From IMG/VR virus record IMGVR_UViG_3300044640_002221, positions 1-64,000 of that record: a stretch of DNA of 64,000 nt; one strand, written 5' to 3'. This document shows, in pieces, positions 59,415 to 64,000 of this stretch; the stretch's first letter is position 1; the number at the start of each line of letters is the position of its first letter. The notes below the pieces were generated by a model, which saw only the letters and a program-made list of their open reading frames with translations, searched no databases and was not told the origin of the DNA. Made by a program: the position numbers and the translations under genes. Source of the stretch: a virus.

Positions 59415-59434
59415 TTCTTTCTCTTTTCTTTTTT
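59415..59434 (-). promoter_or_regulatory. purine tract at the end of the intron 1 cargo
   Basis: AAAAAAGAAAAGAGAAAGAA lies after the last cargo ORF and 46 bases before the P8 3' arm. No long ORF starts after it; the next coding sequence is polymerase exon 2. If the tract marks a transcript or processing start, it would create a separate 3' half-intron plus exon RNA. Confidence 0.4.
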
Positions 59435-59441
59435 ATTACTC

Positions 59442-59573
59442 CTACTGCTTAAACACTACTTCTCTGACGCTGCTGTCCTCTCTTTGTAAGAAAAGTTTAG
59501 ACCCTGCTATTCTTTCCTTTAAGAAGTAAGCTCCTGTAACTATAGCTTTTGTACTTACTTCTTCTGTGGTCAT
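59442..59573 (-). CDS. 43-residue protein in intron 1 cargo
   Basis: ATG 59573 overlaps the TGA of the short ORF upstream (ATATGA). Product: MTTEEVSTKAIVTGAYFLKE, ending SSVREVVFKQ. Codon use is like its neighbours. Not recognised. Confidence 0.45.
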   Translation of the reverse strand: MTTEEVSTKAIVTGAYFLKERIAGSKLFLQREDSSVREVVFKQ

Positions 59574-59659
59574 ATCTTGGCTTCTAAAATGTTTGTAATG
59601 GAAACACTCTGTTTGCTAAGTAGCTTGTCCTCTAGTTGGTCAATCTTTGGTATGTTCAC
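59570..59659 (-). CDS. 29-residue ORF in intron 1 cargo
   Basis: GTG 59659 to TGA 59570, MNIPKIDQLEDKLLSKQSVS followed by ITNILEAKI. It overlaps the end of the 59640 gene and the start of the next, which suggests a coupled leader peptide or chance ORF. Confidence 0.3.
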   Translation of the reverse strand: MNIPKIDQLEDKLLSKQSVSITNILEAKI

Positions 59660-60512
59660 TTTGTTGTGCTTGCCAGACAGTAATACCAACTTCATCTTCT
59701 ATAGCTACTAACTCAGCCGTTATGTTAAAGCTCGAAAAATCAAAAACGCTGACTAAATCTACAGATTTAATATGTACCGCTTTTAAAGACAAAGCAGAAA
59801 CTACACGATAGAATAACTCTTCTTGATTACTTACAGAGTTCTTGATTAAGTAAGTTAACTTGTAAAGTTGAGGAGTGGGAGCGGTGTTTTTAACGCTACA
59901 AACTACATTACCCTCTTCATCTTCTACTCTTGTTAAAGACCAAATAGAGTCTTCGGTACTGAACTCTCCCGCAATATCAAAGCCTTTTTGTTTAGCTAAG
60001 TTTTCAGACTCAGTGCTGAATATCTTATAAAACTCACTGACAGAAGCTTTGTTGTTTACAGAGAATACCAGTTTGTAATCTTGAGAATGCTCTTCTTCTA
60101 AGCACTCACCAACTTCACAGTCCCAAACTATCAGGTTGTCTGAGTCATAAATACGTTTTAAAGTTACTAACCTCTCAGAACCTTGAAGTGCATCTATTGT
60201 AATCTCTGCTGCTACTAAAGCTTCTTGCAGGTCTTTAACTATAACTTCTCTTTCTAAGTTAAAGCTTCTTGGTACAATTTGCTTATTAACGTAAAACTCT
60301 AGCCTGAAAGTTTTCAGGTAAGAATATCTACAATGAAGTCTATAAAGAACTGCGCCAGCTCTAGTTTGACCATCTTTAAGAGTCTCTCTAGCTGCATCTA
60401 AGTAACCCTGAAGTACCTCTCTTTCAATGCCTGGATAGCTTTGGATTAGAAACTCTAGGGTCGGGAGTTCTTTTAAAGTATCGGCAATCAAACAATTGTA
60501 TAGTTGTTGCAT
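59640..60512 (-). CDS. hypothetical protein in intron 1 cargo
   Basis: 290 residues, alpha/beta, with repeated strands (LTYLIKNSVSNQEELFYRVV, EDEEGNVVCSVKNTAP, EDEVGITVWQAQQ) suggesting two or three copies of one small domain. N-terminal helix ELPTLEFLIQSYPG. Not recognised. Confidence 0.6.
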   Translation of the reverse strand: MQQLYNCLIADTLKELPTLEFLIQSYPGIEREVLQGYLDAARETLKDGQTRAGAVLYRLHCRYSYLKTFRLEFYVNKQIVPRSFNLEREVIVKDLQEALVAAEITIDALQGSERLVTLKRIYDSDNLIVWDCEVGECLEEEHSQDYKLVFSVNNKASVSEFYKIFSTESENLAKQKGFDIAGEFSTEDSIWSLTRVEDEEGNVVCSVKNTAPTPQLYKLTYLIKNSVSNQEELFYRVVSALSLKAVHIKSVDLVSVFDFSSFNITAELVAIEDEVGITVWQAQQSEHTKD

Positions 60513-60523
60513 GGTTATTTCTT

Positions 60524-60703
60524 TTAGTCTTGGTAATAATCTGATTGAAATTGTTCTTCTACGAGGTTATCAAGCTGTTCTGTAGCTATATGAGCAAAGC
60601 ATACATGGAGGCTGCTCATATAGTCGGAAGCTTCATTACCTATTACTAAAGCATTCTCTAAGTTACTAGCCAACACATCTCTATAGATTAAAAAGTCTGG
60701 CAA
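60524..60703 (-). CDS. 59-residue protein in intron 1 cargo, non-ATG start
   Basis: The frame opens after TAA and offers TTG 60703 (GAGG two bases before) or GTG 60676. It encodes LPDFLIYRDVLASNLENALV and ends FQSDYYQD. Codon pattern is coding-like. Not recognised. Confidence 0.4.
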   Translation of the reverse strand: MPDFLIYRDVLASNLENALVIGNEASDYMSSLHVCFAHIATEQLDNLVEEQFQSDYYQD

Positions 60704-60712
60704 AACCTCTGT

Positions 60713-60732
60713 ACTGACGGTTTAACGTCAGT
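60713..60732 (-). terminator. short hairpin
   Basis: ACTGACG/CGTCAGT arms (60713-60719, 60726-60732) between the small genes at 60742 and 60524. Weak or no T-run. Confidence 0.4.
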
Positions 60733-60741
60733 TTGTATCTA

Positions 60742-60891
60742 TTACTGCTTTTCTTTCTCCTCAATGTCATCAGCTTCCTCCCTGTAAGAGTTCAGTTGTG
60801 CAACTATTTGTTCTGCTGTTTCTCCTTCTGGGAGGGTTACAGCTCCGCTGAGAACATAGTCTTGCAGCATTGTAATAATATCTTGGCTCAT
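60742..60891 (-). CDS. 49-residue protein, paralogue of the 61500 gene
   Basis: ATG 60891 overlaps the upstream TGA (ATGA). MSQDIITMLQDYVLSGAVTL-PEGETAEQI resembles LIKLIQSGAITPPEGSNVEK of the gene at 61500: a shared SGAxTxPEG module. Role unknown. Confidence 0.5.
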   Translation of the reverse strand: MSQDIITMLQDYVLSGAVTLPEGETAEQIVAQLNSYREEADDIEEKEKQ

Positions 60892-61319
60892 GGTAGCTTA
60901 GTCTTGTTGTTCTGTTTATACCAATCTGGGTTGTACATTTCTACTTTCTGATCAATCTCTAGCTTTAGACAAGCCTCTAAATTTACTTCAACCACATTAA
61001 GAGTGCGGACTGCTACACTAGATAACCGTTGAACCTGTAAGTTTGGTTCATCCTCCTCTGTTAAAGTCTTTAAAACTTCTAGAGCACTCATCGTGGTTGG
61101 TAGAGTAATGATAAACGGATTGAGCCCTAGCCAATGAAGAGCTGCACTTGTTGACCAAGTAGCATCTAGCTCATGAGAACTTTTATAGCCAGTCTCAAAA
61201 GCAGCTTTAGCTTTTTCTGCTGAACGAAAAGTGCATAGAGACTTATCTTCAGTAAGAGACAAAAAAGCTTTTCCTTGAGTTCTAAAGATTATGAAGTAGT
61301 TATTCACTGCGTTTACCAA
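60888..61319 (-). CDS. hypothetical protein in intron 1 cargo
   Basis: 143 residues (FIIFRTQGKAFLSLTEDKSL, ALHWLGLNPFIITLPTTMSA). Overlaps both neighbours (4 and 20 bases). Not recognised. Confidence 0.55.
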   Translation of the reverse strand: MVNAVNNYFIIFRTQGKAFLSLTEDKSLCTFRSAEKAKAAFETGYKSSHELDATWSTSAALHWLGLNPFIITLPTTMSALEVLKTLTEEDEPNLQVQRLSSVAVRTLNVVEVNLEACLKLEIDQKVEMYNPDWYKQNNKTKLP

Positions 61320-61500
61320 ACCCTTTGGCTGACCTTAAATCTGCCTTAGTTCTTATTTTAGGCGTAGGCTGACAGGGGGAGGAGTCATCAATAAAGGATT
61401 TAATTTCTGCTCTATCAACTTGACTTATCCCATAGCTGTTAATTAGTCCTCTGTCATCAGACCAGACAGGACTAGCGACAAATATTTCTGCTTCACGCAT
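61300..61500 (-). CDS. hypothetical small protein
   Basis: 66 residues (MREAEIFVASPVWSDDRGLI) ending SAKGFGKRSE. The end resembles that of the gene upstream (AARGFGKPKGVK), so the two share a C-terminal tag. Abuts its neighbour. Confidence 0.5.
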   Translation of the reverse strand: MREAEIFVASPVWSDDRGLINSYGISQVDRAEIKSFIDDSSPCQPTPKIRTKADLRSAKGFGKRSE

Positions 61501-61706
61501 TACTTAACTCCTTTAGGCTTACCAAATCCTCTAGCTGCTGGCAGTGGTGGATTGAGATAACCAAACTCCCCCTGGTCTAAGACAAAGGTTTCAAAGAAAA
61601 CTAAGTCTTTCTGCATCTTCTCGACGTTAGACCCTTCTGGTGGGGTTATAGCCCCACTCTGAATGAGCTTTATCAACTGAATGGAAGTCTTTTCACGTTT
61701 AGTCAT
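61500..61706 (-). CDS. hypothetical small protein with SGAxTPPEG module
   Basis: 68 residues, LIKLIQSGAITPPEGSNVEK in the N-terminal half, the same module as the 60742 gene, and ARGFGKPKGVK at the end. Overlaps the next gene upstream by 8 bases. Confidence 0.5.
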   Translation of the reverse strand: MTKREKTSIQLIKLIQSGAITPPEGSNVEKMQKDLVFFETFVLDQGEFGYLNPPLPAARGFGKPKGVK

Positions 61707-62208
61707 CTTGATTTACCTTTGGTAGTCTTCTACCTATTTCATAGTTCTCAAACATCCACTTAACTACGTGGTCTACTAGATAGTGTTTTAACTGCCAGTA
61801 ACTTGACCTGCCCATCTGTTCTTCAGCTACCTGCATACAAGCCTTTAACTTTTCAGACCCTTCAGGTTCATGGTTAGAAGTTTTAGTAAGAGCTTGGCTT
61901 ATCTTATCAAGAATCTCCTCTACATTATCTGCTGGTCTTGTTTGATAAACAGTTACTCCACCAGACAGATTACCTACTGGTGGAGTGGCTAAGTTTTCTA
62001 CTGGTGGAGTGGCTAAGTTTTTAGGAATCCTGTAAACCTGAAAGTAACAGTCGGGCGCGGCAAGTAGCATCCTAGTGAGAGTTACATTCTTGTAGTCTGG
62101 AAAGTCTTTAACTAATTCTTCCATTTGGGTATACAGCTTCAGCAGCTCTCTAGGTAGCATATAGAGAGTCTTAGCATACTGTACATAATCAAAGTCTTGT
62201 TCTGTCAT
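61699..62208 (-). CDS. hypothetical protein with internal tandem repeat
   Basis: 169 residues. NLATPPVENLATPPVGNL in the middle is encoded by two exact 24-bp units (61974-61997, 61998-62021). N-terminal helices (LYMLPRELLKLYTQMEELVK) and a basic, aromatic C-terminus. Not recognised. Confidence 0.55.
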   Translation of the reverse strand: MTEQDFDYVQYAKTLYMLPRELLKLYTQMEELVKDFPDYKNVTLTRMLLAAPDCYFQVYRIPKNLATPPVENLATPPVGNLSGGVTVYQTRPADNVEEILDKISQALTKTSNHEPEGSEKLKACMQVAEEQMGRSSYWQLKHYLVDHVVKWMFENYEIGRRLPKVNQDD

Positions 62209-62213
62209 AATGT

Positions 62214-62546
62214 TTAAGAGTTTTGTTCTTTATTCTTGAAAAAGGTCAGCCAATCTATTACTACATCTAATAGAGCGTCTTTTGCTTCTGGAGATAGTCT
62301 TGCTACCATTTCCACCAAATCTCTCTGAGCATCTTCAGCAAACAACTTGGGCTGATAGACTCTTCTAAACTCCTTTCTAATCTCTCTAAGCTTTGGCAGG
62401 TGCGCTTTTAGTAAAGGGTTAACCTCCCAAGCTGCTATTATGCTTTCAATAATGTCTGAAGCTTCTTTTACTACAGGACTAAGACTAGTCTCTATAGCTT
62501 GCTCAATAAGCTGGGTAGCTTCTTCTACATACTCTTGTTCTGTCAT
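62214..62546 (-). CDS. hypothetical helical protein
   Basis: 110 residues, helical (EEATQLIEQAIETSLSPVVK). Starts directly after the stop of the acetyltransferase gene. Not recognised. Confidence 0.55.
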   Translation of the reverse strand: MTEQEYVEEATQLIEQAIETSLSPVVKEASDIIESIIAAWEVNPLLKAHLPKLREIRKEFRRVYQPKLFAEDAQRDLVEMVARLSPEAKDALLDVVIDWLTFFKNKEQNS

Positions 62547-62888
62547 TTAATTCTCCGATGCAGATGGTTTGTACATCCAATTATCTCCTCCATGCGGCGG
62601 AGGAACGTCTATAAACCCTAATCTTTCATACCAAGCTTTAAGGTCAGTCTTTCCTAAGCCTTGATTAAACGGAACAGACTGCAAACAAAAGGTTGCTTTA
62701 GGATGAGCATCAAAGACCTCTTGCAAAAGCTGCGTGCCGTAACCTTGTCTCTGAAACTCAAGGTTGATGAACAAGTTTATTATCTGAACTTGTTTACCCT
62801 CTTTGACTGTGAATGTGCCGCCTATTATCTCACCTGTGTCTGACAGAAGCTCATAATAGGCAGCTTTTAACTTGTTTATTTTTACCAT
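62547..62888 (-). CDS. GNAT-family acetyltransferase
   Basis: 113 residues. Motif A is clear: FINLEFQRQGYGTQLLQEVF (Q/RxxGxG/A acetyl-CoA loop), followed by KAWYERLGFIDVP (motif B). The short length fits small phage GNATs. The ATG (62886-62888) lies at the end of the intron 1 P8 arm, so intron structure and gene start overlap. The acceptor is unknown. Confidence 0.75.
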   Translation of the reverse strand: MVKINKLKAAYYELLSDTGEIIGGTFTVKEGKQVQIINLFINLEFQRQGYGTQLLQEVFDAHPKATFCLQSVPFNQGLGKTDLKAWYERLGFIDVPPPHGGDNWMYKPSASEN

Positions 62889-62905
62889 TGCTTGCTTTTA
62901 AGTTG
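62887..62905 (-). repeat. P8 5' arm, 19-bp inverted repeat
   Basis: Plus strand ATTGCTTGCTTTTAAGTTG; pairs perfectly with 59351-59369, 3.5 kb away. It follows CACGAGCGCCC, a segment also present after P7.1 in intron 2 and, as CAAGAGCGCCC, in intron 3 (P3 3' strand). Confidence 0.85.
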
Positions 62906-62920
62906 CTGGGCGCTCGTGTG

Positions 62921-63544
62921 CTACAAGTAATTCATGTCTATTTTATAAGACATAGATGGAATGATAAATGGCTCAACAAGGGCTATAAATTTCTTTGCTT
63001 CCTTTGTTCCACAAGTTAATCTGTACCAACCTTTGTTTAGAACCTGACCAAAGTTAATAGCGTACTTTTCTTTAAAGAAATCTATGATAATTTGGTTTTC
63101 TTCTTTGGTTCTATGAGTGTTCAGATATATTCTTCTAGCGTGAATCTTTCCATTTCTTTTAGGTAAAGAAAGATTTCCATCGTCCATATACCAAATAGCT
63201 ATTCCTTCTGGCGTTAGGTAGTTTAAAATCTTTCTTTGATAGGTTTTTATCCCATTTGGGTACATCCACTTTCTTAAATAACGAAACCATCTATGCTGTT
63301 TTGAAATTTGCACACCTGGATACCCATTATTATTTATCTCCTGGATTTTTGGTTGTTTGCCCCCGAGAATTGAGTGTAGTAACTTAGCTTTGTGCTCCAG
63401 GTACTCTCTTTGCTTTGCTGAGTGTCGCAACTTCAAAGTATAGTACGTTTTAGGAACAGTACATCTTTTGTTAACTACAGGCGTTACGTACCCGTCCCCT
63501 AAGACCATTGCTATTAGCAGAGATTTTTTTAACTGTCTTTCCAT
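62921..63544 (-). CDS. LAGLIDADG homing endonuclease of intron 1
   Basis: 207 residues with two motifs: LLIAMVLGDGYVT (~8-20) and IAIWYMDDGNLSL (~115-127), both with acidic residues. Type seen in LAGLIDADG_2 (intron-encoded) enzymes. The gene sits in the P7.1 loop, not in P8 as in intron 2, and its TAG overlaps the P7.1 3' arm. Confidence 0.85.
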   Translation of the reverse strand: MERQLKKSLLIAMVLGDGYVTPVVNKRCTVPKTYYTLKLRHSAKQREYLEHKAKLLHSILGGKQPKIQEINNNGYPGVQISKQHRWFRYLRKWMYPNGIKTYQRKILNYLTPEGIAIWYMDDGNLSLPKRNGKIHARRIYLNTHRTKEENQIIIDFFKEKYAINFGQVLNKGWYRLTCGTKEAKKFIALVEPFIIPSMSYKIDMNYL

Positions 63545-63723
63545 CTTCTTTTACAAACCTTTTGGTTGTACTTTATGTAAATTGTAGCTTAGTCGTTACA
63601 CTTTCCTACCATCCCTGATAGGCTTAGCTAGGTATTACCCTTCCTTGCTGCAAAGGTTTGGGGCTTTCACCTAATTCACCCAGTTGTCATCCACCAATCA
63701 CTTGGTGGCGGGGCTGAGAACCA

Positions 63724-64000
63724 ACCCATCTCCATAATCCTGATACTGGAGAGATAGCATATCCTCTGGCGGCTGCGATCGCTCCGAACTCTTCTGCCCA
63801 AGCGTAATAACCTGGATAGGTAGTTCTGTGTCCTGTTAACCAAGACTGAGCTACTTCTTCTTTTACACAGAAGTTTTCAGCAGCTGTTGAAGCGGACATA
63901 AGATATATGCTACCAAAGTTGAGAGATTTTGCACTCTTCCTTGCTCCGCTTTTGTCTGCTATTGCTCTCCATTCGTGCTCTGGTTTTCCTTCAAATAAAT
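63724..64000 (-). CDS. family A DNA polymerase, exon 1 (motif B), 5' end outside window
   Basis: The frame is open from the window edge and reads ARKSAKSLNFGSIYLMSAST, the O-helix motif B (R...K...NFGxxY), then GYYAWAEEFGAIAAARGYAI and SGLWRWV (the GRxRxxP region). The frame would end at TGA 63687 without splicing. The exonuclease and upstream polymerase parts must lie beyond 64000. Confidence 0.85.

Larger units (their letters stand above)
59275..63723 (-). ncRNA. group I intron 1 of DNA polymerase, about 4.4 kb with multi-gene P8 loop
   Basis: P1: exon GGGT (63724-63727) with GCCC. P6 CCTATC/GGTAGG; P7 GACTA (63590-63594) with TAGTC (59340-59344); P7.1 GCTACAA (63582-63588) with TTGTAGC (62920-62926), enclosing a LAGLIDADG gene; P8: 19-nt perfect complement between 62887-62905 and 59351-59369, enclosing about 3.5 kb of genes. 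The 3' tail matches introns 2 and 3. The intron either folds across the long loop or splices in trans. Confidence 0.78.

Overview
The window looks like part of a large tailed-phage genome (or prophage) of a filamentous cyanobacterium. Reasons: tightly packed genes with ATGA and TAATG overlaps; a phage replication and nucleotide-metabolism set (family A DNA polymerase, CHC2/Toprim primase, DnaX-like clamp loader, possible sliding clamp, SF2 and SNF2 helicases, RuvC-like resolvase, PD-(D/E)XK nuclease, class I ribonucleotide reductase, unusual thymidylate synthase, uracil-DNA glycosylase); a 4073-residue virion-type protein; and 14 copies by eye of the cyanobacterial HIP1 octamer GCGATCGC. No ribosomal or central-metabolism genes are present.

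Layout. 1-4481 (minus): small, mostly hypothetical genes with an FGE-sulfatase-domain gene cut by the left edge, a HAD phosphatase, two N4 gp49/Sf6 gp66-family genes (one broken) and other degraded ORFs. 4550-6721 (plus): an IsrB-type (IscB without HNH) gene with a candidate upstream omegaRNA, then an HNH homing endonuclease. 6800-19574 (plus): a beta-rich protein and the giant gene (nuclease, tape-measure-like body, RlpA-like, M23 and beta-lactamase-like domains). 19555-21540: a large serine recombinase flanked by two short minus genes. 21622-55822 (minus): the replication, recombination and nucleotide-metabolism region. 55847-64000 (minus): the 3' part of a family A DNA polymerase gene scattered over more than 8 kb.

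The most unusual part is 55872-64000. Four polymerase exons can be joined in phase: motif B (SAKSLNFGSIY), then VNHAIQG, then ECAQMMKEAMI...NAVHD, then the C-terminus ending GPIWLH. Between them I can trace four group I intron cores from P1/IGS, P4-P9 helices and the P7 strands. The introns carry unusual cargo. Intron 1 (about 4.4 kb) holds a LAGLIDADG gene in P7.1 and about a dozen phage genes in a P8 loop closed by a perfect 19-bp inverted repeat. Intron 2 holds a LAGLIDADG gene in P8. Intron 3 holds two phage genes in P8. Intron 4 (671 nt) holds a protein gene in P5 and a complete class II tRNA with a CAU anticodon in P6. The polymerase gene therefore appears to be a carrier for other phage genes, spliced out by giant or possibly trans-acting ribozymes.

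Regulation. Two recurrent motifs stand out. One is a purine tract (core AAAAAAGAAAAGAG), often just after a hairpin and 15-50 nt before a minus-strand start codon. The other is a 13-bp near-palindrome, ACGAACWGWTCGT, seen six times in coding and non-coding DNA. All functional calls rest on motif recognition by eye; no searches or folding programs were run.
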